This document shows, piece by piece, positions 22,094-34,935 of a DNA stretch of 64,000 nt. The position numbers and the translations under genes were made by a program. The notes beneath the pieces were generated by a model. The model was not told the origin of the DNA. It did not search any database and saw only the letters and a program-made list of their open reading frames with translations. Numbering within the stretch: position 1 is the stretch's first letter; each line of letters begins with the position of its first letter. This stretch comes from Cochliopodium minus (lineage: Eukaryota > Discosea > Himatismenida > Cochliopodiidae): positions 160,996-224,995 of the forward strand of contig JAMYWO010000006.1 in the NCBI GenBank assembly GCA_024220525.1, in the 5' to 3' direction.

Positions 22094-25000
22094 TTAATCA
22101 TCAGTTTCAGTATCCTTAATGTCTACCATGATAAGGTATCTCATTCTAACTTGGGCAACATCATAGACAATGAACTCATCGTGAGTACAAGCAGTCTTCA
22201 AACCAGAAGAAATAGGTTTACCAAGAGGAATGGTAACATTATTCATAGCAATGACATTTTGCTTTGGATCAGGAGCAGTCATACCTTAATTTAAAAAAAA
22301 AAAAATAAAAAAAAAATAAAAAAAATTAATGAAATAAAAAGAAAATAAAAAATATCTCGAAAATAAAAATTGTTTCACCTAAAGCTCTTGTAGAGTTGGT
22401 TCCATTCTTTGGTTTCTCCATGTAAACATCCTTTTTGACTTCGTTCATTTTACCCAAAGCAGCCTCACACAACAACATCACTGCAGTAGGGCTTTCAGGG
22501 GTAGTAAAACAATAAACACCTGACTTTGAAATGGTACTTGCTATAAAAATAAAAATAAATATGAATTGATTTTTAAAAAATGTAATTTATTTTAATTAAT
22601 CTAATTTTAGTAAATTTAATTGATTTCTATTGATAAAATAATATTTTTTTTTTTTACCCAAATAAATTCCTTTTCCAAAACGATAACCAGTCTAAATTAT
22701 TTACAAAAAAAAAAATGAAATAATTTAAAAAATAATGGAAATAAAAATAAAAATAAAATAAAATTAAAAAAATGAATCAAAAATAAATAAAAATAAAAAA
22801 AATCAAAATTAAATAAAAATTAATAAAATAAAAAAATGAATTTTACTTTTGGTGCTTCAGGAGGAGCAATTCTCAACCCTTGTGAAATAATACCGACCCA
22901 ATTAGTAAGTCTACTTCCGTGCCACAACAATTGTCTGTTTTCGGTGTCTTTCCATGTGTCGAATCTGCCTTCTTCTCCACTTCTGTCGATCTCGAAAATG
23001 TCTTTGATTTTGAATTCCAAACTGAACTCGTCTTTATCGTTACCTTGGTAAACATATTTTTCGATGTATTTGAACATCTCACTTTCCCTATCTTTTTTAA
23101 ACGAAAATAATAGTAAAAAATATAAAAATAATATAAAAGTAAAAATAAAATAAAAATATTTAAAAAATAAAAAAATATAAATAGAAAATAAATAAAAAAT
23201 AAAATAAAACAGAAATAGAAAATAAATGAAAATAAAAAATAAAAAATAAAAAATAAAAAATATAAAAATATTTACCGAGAGGCGAGATGTTTGCATTGAG
23301 TTTCTTATAATGAGTATCAAATGGATGTTCAACAGAGTTTCCATCATCTCCCATCAAACCTATTGAAAAATAAAAACAAATAAAAATAAAAAATAAAAAA
23401 TAAATAAGAATAAAAAATTTGAAAATAAAAATAAAAAAAATAAAAAAATAAAAAAATAAAAATTTGAAAATAAAAAATAAAATAAAAAATAAAATAAAAA
23501 ATAAAAAATAAAAAATAAATAAAAAATAAAAAATAAAAAATAAAAATAATAAATAATAAATAAAAAATAAAAAATATTGGGAAAAAAAAATAAAAAATAA
23601 AAATAAAAAATTTGAAATATTAAAATTAAAAAATAAAGTGATTTTTGTCACCCTTTGCAATTTCCACATCGACCAAAGTATCGATCAAAGACATCTTGGT
23701 TTTGACCACATCCAAGTTGTCAATGGTAGGAGGGATCAAGTTACCGAAATCGTGGGGGATGAGAGTGTAGAACTGGTTGGTGAGATCCTTCAACTTGCCG
23801 GCAGTCCCCTCATTGTTAGAAAGGAGATCGCCAAGCTTAGACAAGATCTTGTAACCCTTGGTGATCTGAGACTTCTTGATCTTACCGAGAGGCATCTCCT
23901 TCAAATCGATTTCGAAAGATTTCAAAGTGGCCATCATCATCTTCTCGTCAAAAATCGTTTCCACGAGTTTTTGGACGCGAGGATCCAAGGTGGATGTGAA
24001 TTTCTTTTTGCTGGACTCGTCCATTTTGTTCAATGAATTGGGGTCGATGGAAGAAAGACTGGTGGTGGTTTTTATGGAGATGATAGTTTCATTTCCTTCA
24101 TCGTCATGTCCGTCGTCAAGTTGCACCATAAAATATTTTCCTGGTTTCTTTTTGAACATGTTTCTCTTTTCCCATTTGTTGTTGGTAAATTTTTCAAATT
24201 TCTCAATGAAAGCATCAATAGCATCCTAAAAAAAAATTATAAAATATAAAATAAAAAAAATTATAAATAAAAATTAAAATTAAAAAAATTATTTTTTTTA
24301 CACAAAAAAGTAATTAAAATTAAAATAAAATTTAAAAATTAAATTAAATTTTTTTTTACATCTTTGGAATCTTTCTCGTAAAGTCGGGTATCTCCTACGG
24401 TGTCTTTACCTATTCTTCCCCAATTAATCCAAAAATAGTATTCTCCTTGATCCTTGATAACCTGCATTCTGTAGTATTTGTTGGTACCTTTTTCGACATC
24501 AGTCATGTTCAACATGATATTGTAAGGTGTCCTAATATTAAAAAAAAAATATAAAAATTAGTAGAGTAAATTGTTTAAAAGTTTACCATCCAAATTCTTC
24601 ATCATGAGTTAATAGAATTTCTCCTGTTTTAGCCAATTCACAATCTTTGTCAACTTTCAAAATATCAGATCCGGAAATAGGCTTCAAATCTCTCTTCTGA
24701 TTCTTTTTCTTTCTCTTGGAGCTCCCTTCTTCTCCCTCATTCTCTGCCTCTTCTCCTTTTCTCTTTTTGGAAGGCTTGGTTTGATAAGGAGTGGAATAAA
24801 TGCGTTTGAGATCAGATTGTTCATCAACAGGATTAAGCAAATACTTTTGGTACTTCTCAAATTTTCTGAGTTCAATGCCATCACCATCTCTTTCGGTCAA
24901 TTTTTCCAACCAATCCATCCCCAAAATAGAAACCTTCTCACTCTTAGCTTGTTCCAATTTCTTAGCAGATCCTCCGACATCATCCTCTGAAGAAATCAGC

Positions 25001-26314
25001 ACAGTAACACTTGTACCGCTCTTGATAGTGGATATTTGTCCTCCATGATTTTCGATAGTTTCTTTGATCTCTTTTTGTGTTTGTCCCAATGTTTTCTTGC
25101 TTCCCAAAATATCGAATGTCATACCATAAAGTTCCAAACCTTGTGGGATTTCATCTTCAACCAAGATTTCATCATTTGCATTGTTTTCTTTATCTTCCTT
25201 TCCAACTTCTACTTTGCTGCTTGTTTTTTTAATTTCTTTTCCTTCTTTTTTGTCTTCCTTTCCATCTTCTTCTGATTCTTCAGAATCTTCTTTCTTTTTC
25301 TTCTTTACTGCGACATAGACTTCTGTTGGATGATCCTTTGGGCTTTCGAATGATTTAAAAAACTTGTGTTTATTAAGTTTTTCTGGGACATTCCATTTGT
25401 ATCTTTTGATGCTATCATGATTTCCTTTGAAATTACATTTTGTATAAGATGATACCCATCCCTATAAAAGAATGACAAAAAAATAATTGAAAATATAAAA
25501 TTCAGATATCGTATTATAAGGATTTAATTTACCTTGCAAATGTATTCATAACCATTATATAATAATCCTTGTGTTTCACAATCTGGACAGTTCCCAATTT
25601 GTCCATACACAAATCCATCAGCAACTCTCCAATTCCAAAGAGGTAAATTAGGTTTGGTTGATACAATCATACCATTCTTCTTTTGCAATTCGATGATATC
25701 GTTTTTGACAAAACACAATTTGTCTAATACCTCCCAAACGGCATCATTATGTTTCTTTGCTTCTTTATTATCCAATTTTTCTCCAGTTTTCTTTGCAAGT
25801 TTCAATTGATCTTTCCATCTCAACAATTCATGTCCATTGATATCCTTTATTTTGTTAAATTCAACGCCTATTTGAATTAAATATGAAATTATGAGCCTTT
25901 TTAAGAAAATATTTGAATTATATGATAATTTACAATCAGCATGAAACCAAGAGATATCGAATCCATCATGGAAATTGGATTTTGATTCTATTTATCAATT
26001 ATATTATGAATTTAAACAAATAAAATTTATGTTTTGTATATTACCCTTTCCTATTCTGATCTCATCTATTGATATTTGAAATTGATTTAGGTGAATTTGT
26101 TATATATTTTATGAAAAAAATATTTCTTAGAACATTTAAAAATAATTCCATCGATAGATTTTACCTTTATCAATGGTATCTCCACACCCTTTACAAGATG
26201 ATCTATTACTCAAAGCATACTCTTTAATTATATTTTTGTTGAGAAAGAAATTGAAAAAAAAAAAGATATCTAATTTGTAAATCTACCTGTTTTAAGTCCT
26301 CCTTCTCTAGACAT
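22094..26314 (-). CDS. PARP1: poly(ADP-ribose) polymerase 1 orthologue
   Basis: About 13 exons starting MSREGGLKT at 26314. The order is one PARP-type zinc finger (SNRSSCKGCGDTIDK, then FDISWFHADC, so C-x2-C..H-x2-C, the last Cys split by an intron), PADR1 (GVEFNKIKDINGHELLRWKD, GNCPDCETQGLLYNG), a Lys/Glu linker, BRCT (GLELYGMTFDILGSKKTLG, VSILGMDWLEKL), an NLS-like SKKRKGEE / SSKRKKKNQKR region, WGR (GEYYFWINWGRIGKD), the helical regulatory domain (MPLGKIKKSQITKGYKIL) and the ADP-ribosyl transferase domain. The transferase triad is intact: H in LLWHGSRLTNW, Y in TGYRFGKGIYLG, and E in THDEFIVYDVAQV. It acts in the nucleus, detecting DNA breaks and making poly-ADP-ribose. Animal PARP1 has two PARP-type fingers ahead of PADR1 and only one is visible here. 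Intron sequence is extremely AT-simple. Confidence 0.93.
22700..23640. repeat. A-rich simple repeats in PARP1 introns
   Basis: Introns at about 22694-22845, 23104-23272 and 23361-23637 consist almost wholly of AAAAT/AAAATA/AAAAAT units (T-rich in the mRNA sense), giving spurious long open frames on the minus strand. They are intronic microsatellite DNA, not coding. Confidence 0.8.
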
Positions 26315-26539
26315 TTCTCAATTTTTAATTTATAAAAAAGTTATCCAATCAACAAAAACAAAGATTTTTTTTTATATTTTTTTTATTTTTTCCAATCAAA
26401 AAAATATTAAAACTTGAAGCTTTCTTATTTCATTCAATGCTTGAATGAGCATTTTTGGTAATTGAGTCATTTTGATTTTTCAAATTATATAAATTTTTAA
26501 AAAAAAAAAATAGAACAAGAATTGTTCAAACATCAAAAG

Positions 26540-28476
26540 ATGAAAAAGGACAATTCAAGAAAATCAAATGTAAAATTTATTCCTGATGAGATGTTTGAAT
26601 TAGAGGAAAAGATTGGAAAAGGTTTGTCAAAATTATAAAAAGGAATTAAAATATTTTTTTATTTCAATTGAACTTTTATATTAGGATCATTTGGTGCTGT
26701 ATATAGAGCCAAAGATAAAATTAATAATGTTATAGTTGCCGCTAAAATTATCGATTTTGAAAATGCTGAAGATGATATTGAAGATATTCAAAAAGAAATA
26801 GGAATGTTATCACAATGTTCATCACCATATATAACGAGAGTGAATAAATTTTTTTCAAAATATACCTTGATATTTAAAATATAATATATTCGTAAATATT
26901 TTGAAAAAAAAAAAAAATACAATACTGATATTGAATGGATAAAATCAAAGAATTATTTTAATATTAATTATTTATAAAGAAAATCTTCAATATTTAAACC
27001 TATATTCAAACATATATTTAGTATTTTGGAAGCTATTTGCATGGATCCAAATTATGGATCATTATGGAATATCTTCAAGGAGGATCATTGGATGAATTGA
27101 TGAAGCCAAAACCTCTTGAAGAACATTTTGCAGCATGTGTATTAAAAGAGGCATTGAATGGATTGGATTATTTGCATTCACAAGGAAAATTACATAGAGA
27201 TATTAAAGCCGCCAATATTTTGTTGGCAGGTGATGGAAGCGTCAAACTGGGAGATTTTGGTGTTGCTGGGCAAATTTCTGATAAACATCGTAAAAGAACA
27301 ACCTTTGTGGGGACTCCGGTAAGAAATATGATTAAAATAATTTCGAATATTATACGACAAATTTCTTAATTGAAGACATTAATCGATTAATATAATGACA
27401 TTTCATCTAATATATATACTTAATTTTAAACTCACTTTTTCATTTTCAATTTAGTATTGGATGGTAAATAAAGAAATAATTTTTACATCATATTATTAAT
27501 TTCAATTTCAAATTTCAATTTTTCAGGCTCCAGAAGTAAATTTTTTTGAATCTCAAGTTTCAATCTTATAACTCAATTTTTTTATTTTTATAGGTTATCA
27601 TGCAAACAGGATATGACTACAAAGCAGATATATGGTCATTGGGAATAACTATTATAGAAATGGTGAAAGGTAAACCACCACTACATGGTATTCCCCCATT
27701 AAAAGCACTTTTTCATATTCCTAAACCTAGTCACAAACCAACTCTCGATGGTAAATTAAAGTTTAATAAAGACGTTCCTAAAAAAATTTTTTTAAATTAC
27801 TTCCTTTGATCCTTTTTTAGATGATAAAAAGTTATCGGCTTTGATCAAAGATTTTGTTAATAAATGTTTAAAGAAAGATCCAGAAAAAAGACCAGATGTG
27901 AAAGAGCTCCAAAAACACAAATTTGTTAAAGGAGCCAAAAAACCGAGTTGCCTTGTAGAAGTAATAGAGAGATACAGGAAGTACAAAGAGGTTGTTCCTA
28001 ACAGCGATTCTGAAGACAGTGACGACAAAAATGAAGGAGAAGATTTGGACGAGGATTCTTCAGAAGACTGGGTTTTCAATACCATCACTGTTTCTAAGCA
28101 AGGAAACATGAAAGGAAACATCATTGGAGATAAAAGAGAATTGGCTAAACAACCTTCAAAGGAGTTTCATAGAAGTCAAATCAGATCTATGACCAGTGAT
28201 GAAGATCTCAATGTTTCTAAAAAGAAACCTGAGCCTGAAAGGAAGTCTCCTAATGTTCAAACCAAGGAAGAATCTGTTGATCTCAACACTGACAATAAGA
28301 CTCAGTCTGCTGCTCTCACTTCTGTTATTTATCCTGCCCTCTCTAAGCTTTTGGACGACAACATCTCTTCTTCTGTTGTTGCCAACTTGAAAATTGCTTT
28401 TGATCATGCTGAGATGCAATCTCCTGGTATCATTGAAAGCTTGATTATAAATATCATTGATATTCTCAAGAAATAA
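26540..28476 (+). CDS. Ste20-family protein kinase, GCK-III (MST3/4/STK25) type
   Basis: Starts [20 protein letters not shown]. The kinase domain has the glycine loop [12 protein letters not shown], catalytic Lys in [15 protein letters not shown], the GCK-III-typical [17 protein letters not shown], the catalytic loop [21 protein letters not shown], the T-loop TTFVGTP, then YWM and APE each on a separate 9-nt exon (27455-27463 and 27527-27535), and [18 protein letters not shown] linker with an acidic stretch ([14 protein letters not shown]) leads to a C-terminal helical region ([18 protein letters not shown]) like the dimerisation tail of GCK-III kinases, which bind CCM3/PDCD10 and sit in STRIPAK. 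All catalytic residues are present. Expected roles are Golgi, actin and cytokinesis signalling, by family. Confidence 0.9.
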
Positions 28477-28806
28477 TTCGTGATTTATAAAATATTTTGA
28501 AAGTTTTAATTAATTTAATTTTTATTTTTTATTAGATTTTTACAAATTAATAATTTGACACGATAAAATCAAAACCAAAACCAAATTATTGTTCAAATTG
28601 GATCATTCAATCATTTCCTTTCACAAGGATCATTAATGAGTATTTATTTAGCTGAATTTTTCTTTATGGAAATATATAAAAAAAAAAAAAATTGAAGCTT
28701 GCATTCTCAATTTGCTAAAGAAAATAGATCATAATCCAAAAAAAAAAAGAAGATAAAAAGAATCTACAATCAAAATAAATAGATCATACAAATATATAAT
28801 TTTAAA
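28477..28806. other. intergenic spacer
   Basis: About 330 AT-rich bases between two plus-strand genes, which should hold the kinase 3' UTR and the next promoter. No gene, RNA or repeat recognised. Confidence 0.4.
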
Positions 28807-31462
28807 TGGAAGGACATTTAGTTGGTTTATTGCATGTTGCAGCATGCGAAGAATCTGTAGATGAATTGAAGAAATTATTCAACAGTAATATAAAAAAATT
28901 TTAATAATTTCTTCATATTCTCGTTGAAAAAAAAATTAATTTATATTTTTTTTTTGATTAGCAAATCCTAAATTAAAGGATTCAATAAATGTCAAAGATC
29001 AATCAGGATGGACTCCTTTGCATTGTGCTGCAAGTGTATTACATTTGAAAGAAGTCAAATTTTTATTGTCAAAAGGAGCAGATCCTACACTGTTGAATAA
29101 TGAAGGATCCTCTTGTTTGCATTATCTAGCTAAATCTTCAAATCCAAATCCTGAATCTTTATTCAAACAGATATTGAAAGATATATTGAAGAAAGGTGCA
29201 TTGATAAATGCTGTAAATAGAAACTTGGAAACCCCATTGCATATTGCATGTATGAAATCATGTGTACTTGCAGTATCTGTATTTTTGAAAGATAAAAAAT
29301 GTGATGTGAATTGCAGAAATGAGTAAAACAATACAAAAAATTTATTAATACAGTGTATTTAAAGATTTATTCAAAATATTAATCTAATTCAATTTATACC
29401 TTTTCATAATTTATTATTATCAGTATCATTCATTTTGTTGTATAATTAACAAATATATTTCAAGATTAGAATGTGAATGAATCACAAAATCTTTTTTAAA
29501 AATAAATTTTGATGCATAATAAATCCTTCAATATCTAAATTTTCGCACAATTTAAAATAGTTTGGGAGAAACACCACTTCATTATTCAATCAGAACAGGA
29601 AATAAAAAAATAATAAAATTATTATTAGATGTGGGAGCAGATCCATTCATTGAAGGAAACAAAAGTGGGAATGCTGTACAATTAGCAGAACAAGAGAATC
29701 AGATAGAAATCATCCAATTGATCAAAACTTCCAAAACTTTCAAAAAAAGAGAAAAGGAGCTTCAATCTTCGGGCAGCTCTAATACTCTTCCCACCATTGA
29801 TAATTCTCCCAAGACTAATGTTGCTTTTGGGATCATGCGTGGGAAATGTGTTGATACTGGTTGTGATTGTGACAAATATGCAACCACCCAGAATAGTGAT
29901 GGAGGTAAAATCGAAATTCAACTTTTATTTAATCATATAACCAAAATCAAAGTGATTAACAAAATATCATCAAAATTTAATTATTATAGAGGATGTAAAA
30001 TATTTTACTTCCAATATCTTCCCAATAAATTTTAATTTTGGGAGAATCTTTGCCATCTCATTTTGATTTTATATTCATTTTAAAAATATTGATGAAAAGA
30101 TGAGATCTGTCAAAAATTAATCAATCCTTTTTTAATATTTTTCAAGCTTGTATCTTCGATCCTTTGTTTTTATATGAAATATTAATTTTTTAGGACCATG
30201 TATGAATTGTGGACATTATCCCGCTCAACACGAGAAATTGGGGAAAGTGGGAGAATCAACAGAAAACATCACATCACAAACATCTGCCCTCACAATAAGT
30301 AACAACGATTCATCTTCTTTAGAATTGAAGAGTTCTTTGAGCGGAAGCACGGATTTAAAACAAAAAAAAGAATCCAAAGATCAATCTTCTCACTCTGAAA
30401 CTCCTACTTCTAATAACACAAACGATACAACAGAGGGTGGTTTCACTTTCACTGGTTTATCTTTTGATTGGAGTATCCAAGATCACAACGAACTCATTTT
30501 TGAAAAGCAAATAAGTGAGGGTACTGCAGCAAAGGTTTTTAAAGGTAAAAATTTTTTTATAAAAAATATTTCTTTATAAAATTAAAACTTTTATTTTTTC
30601 TTACATTTTTCAAAAATTTTTGTTACAATCATTTTTATTTTTAAATTTAAAAGGAAAATTTAGAGGACAAATAGTTGCAATTAAAGTTCTTAAACAACAA
30701 ATGGACAAGAACCAACTTTCAGATTTTCAAAAGGAGTTTAACATATACAGAGAACTTAGAAGTAAACATGTCGTTCTCTTCTTCGGGGCCATGTTGAAGC
30801 CAGAGCTTTGTATGGTATTCGAGTTTTGCGAGAAGGGAAGTTTGGCGAATGTTTTGCAATCCAAAGACAAATTGGATTGGAAAAGAATTTTGAGGCTCAG
30901 TTTGGATACTTGCAAGGCTATCGGAACTTTACATTCATGGAATCCTCCTATCGTACATAGAGATTTAAAGTCCCTCAATTTATTAGTTGATGAAAATTAT
31001 ACTGTCAAAGTGACAGATTTCGGTCTAAGCAGATTCACTGAGGGGAAACAAAGCAATGTCACCACTCTTGGAAAGTTGCGTGGTACTTATGCTTACAGTG
31101 CTCCTGAGTTGTATTTTGGTGAACAGTTTACTACCAGGGCTGATGTTTACAGTGTTGGTGTCATTTTTTGGGAGTTGGCTTATCGTTGTATCACTGGTGA
31201 ATATGTCATGCCTTATTCCGAATTTCCCGAGTTTGTTTTTGATTTTCAAATTATCATTCAAGTCGCCAAGAACTCTAAGAGACCCACCATTCCTCCTAGT
31301 TGTCCTGAGGCTTTCAAAAATGTCATCGTCAAGTGTTGGGCTCAGAAGCAGCAGGACAGACCTGAGATTTCTGAAGTCGAAGAAGATGTTGTCAAATTAT
31401 ATAATAGTTACAAATCCAACAAGGAGGAATGGGACAAGTCTATTGTCTTCAACAAAAATTAA
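28807..31462 (+). CDS. ankyrin-repeat TKL protein kinase with Cys/His zinc-binding-like motif
   Basis: Starts MEGHLVGLLHVAACEESVDE. Exons are about 28807-28884, 28962-29324, 29560-29902, 30194-30544 and 30652-31462, all in phase. Four ankyrin units (SGWTPLHCAASVLHLKEVKF, EGSSCLHYLAK, NLETPLHIACMKSCVLAVS, LGETPLHYSIRTGNKKIIKL) are followed by a compact motif CDCDKYATTQNSDGGPCMNC then GHYPAQH, with spacing C-x-C-x14-C-x2-C-x-H-x4-H, which could hold zinc. A Ser/Thr-rich linker leads to a TKL kinase: ISEGTAAKVFKGKFRGQ, catalytic Lys in IVAIKVLKQQ, VHRDLKSLNLLVD, VTDFGLSRFTEG, GTYAYSAPELYFG, DVYSVGVIFWEL. The glycine loop lacks the middle Gly (G-T-A-A-K-V), but other catalytic residues are present. 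Ankyrin-TKL kinases are common signalling proteins in amoebae and plants. The target is unknown. Confidence 0.88.
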
Positions 31463-31731
31463 ATCCTATTTTTCCTTTCTTTCTTCTCTTTTTTTTTTTG
31501 TTTAGGAAGATTATAAGTAGAAATATCATTTTTACTTTTTAATTTAATATTTTTTTTTTTTATTTCTTTTTAACTTCTATCCAAATCACTGATTTGAATT
31601 TTTTCTTTGAAAGCAAAATGAGGCCTTTAATCTAACTTTTATTCCAACTTTTCCTGATTTTTCTTCAAACCCATTATTAAAAATAAATAAAAATAGGGAT
31701 TGGTTAAACGAAAGAAGAGTTTTTGTCGTAG
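31463..31731. other. intergenic spacer
   Basis: AT-rich spacer between the TKL kinase and the surface-protein gene, with T tracts at 31487-31499 and 31550-31562. Nothing else seen. Confidence 0.4.
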
Positions 31732-34700
31732 ATGAAATCCAATTTACTGTTGAATCTCTTTTTATTTGCTTTGATTCTTTATCAAATATCCGCAACCAAA
31801 TTTTATATTTCTTCCTCATCTTCTGGTACGGGTGATTGTTCCTCTTCTGCAAATTCATGTAATATTGGGACATTTAATAACATAACTCAAAAAAATGGTA
31901 TGTATAAATAGGCTTGCTATTTGGAGAGGGAGGATATCAAATTTAATTTATTTTTTTTATCAAAAAAGGTGATATCATTAATGCAGATTGTAATACCTTT
32001 ACAACTCCTTTGAATTTAGCAAATGGAATAACAATAGTTGGGGAATCAACGTGCACGATATTTTGTAAATATTCTATATCTTTTCCTTTATAACTTGATT
32101 ATTATTTTCTATTTAATGATAGCATCCACCATTTCTTTCAAGGGAAATGTGACGATCAAAAATATCCAATTTTTGAATATCAGTGTTCCATTATTGATAG
32201 AAAATAATCAAACTCTGAATTCAATAATAATAAAAGATAGCATCTTCAAAAGTAATTTTCAAAAATATATAATTTTTAAAAGTTAATTTAATTTTTAAAA
32301 TGAATTTAATCATAATTAAATAGATTCTCCTATTGTGTTGACAGGATCAACAAAATTATATCTCACAAATGTATCATCTGATCAATCCATATCAATTTTT
32401 AACAATCAAAATCAAACACAACCAACAGGGTAAGTACAACATTGTCTTTTCAAAAATGATAATGTTAATGTTAATAGGAATGCAACTACTCAACCAACTA
32501 TCACTGCTTCTCCTACATCAACACCAACGAATAATAATCAAGTAGTTTATGACAACTTTTTCATTTTCAATAATGTCACCATGAAAAATTTTTACATGGT
32601 TTCTAATAGGTATCTTTTAAAATTACTCTTAATAATTAAAATTTTGTAAATTATTCTTTGAAATAATCTTTTTTTTTTTAAACAGGGGAGTTGCTTATGG
32701 ATCTACATTTAACAACATTACAATAAATCCTCAAAGTACTGATATTCCTCTATACATACTATGTCAAGTAAAAATAATTTCGTTGTAAAAAATTTAAATA
32801 AATAAATAATTTTTGGTTTAGGGTCTGGGAAGTGATGCTTTTCCAATCATTTTCAATCGTATGTCTATCAAAGAAGCTTCGAACGGCATATATTTCAACT
32901 CTACCAATGACATGAACATTATTTTAAGCGAATGTATGCTGGGAAATATTACGGGAAGAGCAATCAAAGCTTATAGCTCCAATACAGCTCAATTAGGACT
33001 ATCAAAAACAAATATAAGAAATTCCGGTGGGATTGAATTCAAAACAAACTTAAAGTCTATTTCTGGTTATGCTAGTTACACTGCTTCTCTCAAAATATCG
33101 AGCTCCAACTTTCAATTTTTGACATCCAATATCGAATTTAACACAAACAAACCAGACATACAAATTTGTGATTCGAATTTCTTCAACAACGTTGCTAATG
33201 CTACCAGTTTATTGAACATCGCTTCCGAAACAACATCGCTTTCTAATTTAACAACAGGAAGTATCTCTAACTCTCAGTTTTCAAATTATTCGGGAGGAGC
33301 TTTCATCGCTATTTTTTCACAAAGTTTTTCACCGGATTTTTCAGCATGCAACCTTTTCTTCAACGGTTCTTCTTCCACTCTCAACGCAATACTGATCAAT
33401 TCTTTGTCTCCTTTCCCCGTAATAAGAGGAGCCATTTTTACTGGAACCTACACTGATAGTGCAGTAAGACTAACATCCCAAAATGCAAATACATTGTTAG
33501 ATTCAATCATGTTCAATTCTTCATCACAATATCAAATCATTTCAAATTCTTCCTTTTCTTCAAAGTTTGATTTAAAAAATGTGACTTTTTTTCCTACTAT
33601 TTCCAATGTTTGTTTAAGCATTCTCTCGAACAATTCTATCACTGCAAACTTTTCGAGCGTATTCTTTAATAATTGCAAAAACAACAAGATGTTCAGTTCT
33701 AATGTTAACCCCGTAGCAAATTTTAATGGGGGTGTTTCTTTCTCTCAAACAGAAACCTTTATATGTGATTCACCTATCAAAGCTAATTTCACTGGCAGTA
33801 ACTGTATTGAATCTTCAACTTTTATCTCTTGTTTAGATATAATTGGGAATTATACAAACAGCACAACTTGTCCAAACACAAGTAGTCCCAAAAGAGCTAG
33901 GTAAAAATATTTAAATTTAATTTTAAATTTAAATTGAAATAAAAAATATTTAAATTTTAAATTTTTTTTTTTTTTTTTTAAATAGGTGCATGGATGCAAA
34001 ATGTACTTGTTTTGTTAGTGGTGATTGTAGTTGTCCTGGGTTACCTCCTTATATTCCAGGACTTGTAACTCAATTTGTATGTTCGAACGGAAAATATGGT
34101 GTGTTTGATCGTAATTTTTTTTTGATTTTAAACATTTTTTTGAATTTAATTTTTTATTTTACAAAGAATCGCTCGATTTTAAAGGAAATTACACTTTGGA
34201 TAATACTCTCCAATTTTTGAATGGTTTTTCAATGTCAAACACGAACAAATTCGTAATACCTTTCACCAAATCTTATGTCCCACAATTACAATCAAACGGA
34301 ACGATAGATGTTGGTGGTAAATTGGTACTTAACCTAACTGAGAATCCTTTCACAAGCACTAAAAAAAGGGCAAACGACACAGTAACTTATGTGATTATTT
34401 CAGGTAAAAAATTTTTTATTAGATGAGGAAAAATTATTAAAAAAATAACTTTAATTTTTATTGTAAAAAATTTCTTTATTTTTATTATTTTTAAACAAAA
34501 TTTCTTTTATATTGATTTTTTTAAATTTTTTTTTTGTTTTAGGATCTACTGTTAATGGGACTTTTAGTGAAGTTAGTGTAATAACAAGCTACACAACCTC
34601 AACTTGTGACGAAGTTTCTGCAACACAAACTTCCACATCCTCATCTCTTTCTGCGACACTCACTTTATCAACTTCCTGTTCTAATTCTACCACAACTGGA

Positions 34701-34865
34701 GGATCTTCTTTTCCTAAAGGCGCAATAGCCGGGATTGTTGTTGGTTCGTTTGTGCTCGTAGCTTTGATTACCGTTTTGATTATCTTTATATCTAAAAAGA
34801 TTCAAGAGAAAGATGCTTCTGATCAAGCATTTGTTTATAATATTTCCAACACAAAACTTAATTAA
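31732..34865 (+). CDS. type I membrane surface protein with beta-helix-like repeats
   Basis: Starts MKSNLLLNLFLFALILYQIS, a clear signal peptide. At least nine exons follow. The ectodomain is rich in Asn, Ser and Thr and made of short repeating strands such as VTIKNIQFLNISVPLL, IIIKDSIFKS, FNGGVSFSQT and CDSNFFNNVANATS, the pattern of right-handed parallel beta-helix (pectin-lyase-fold) proteins. Many N-x-S/T sites are present. A Cys-rich segment near the C-terminal part (CMDAKCTCFVSGDCSCPGLP) precedes a Ser/Thr stretch, one TM helix (GAIAGIVVGSFVLVALITVL) and a short cytosolic tail ending NISNTKLN. The tail has no kinase domain. Likely a cell-surface recognition or adhesion protein. Confidence 0.8.
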
Positions 34866-34935
34866 TCGAACAAGATTTTTTTGTTATTAAATCTTTTTTT
34901 TTTAATTTTGATTTTATGAAAATTTTTGTTATCTT

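Noticed and set aside
23160-23669. Long Phe/Tyr/Ile-rich frames in the PARP1 region, looking like membrane proteins
   Set aside because: They read through AAAAT-type intron repeats. The flanking PARP1 exons show they are intronic.
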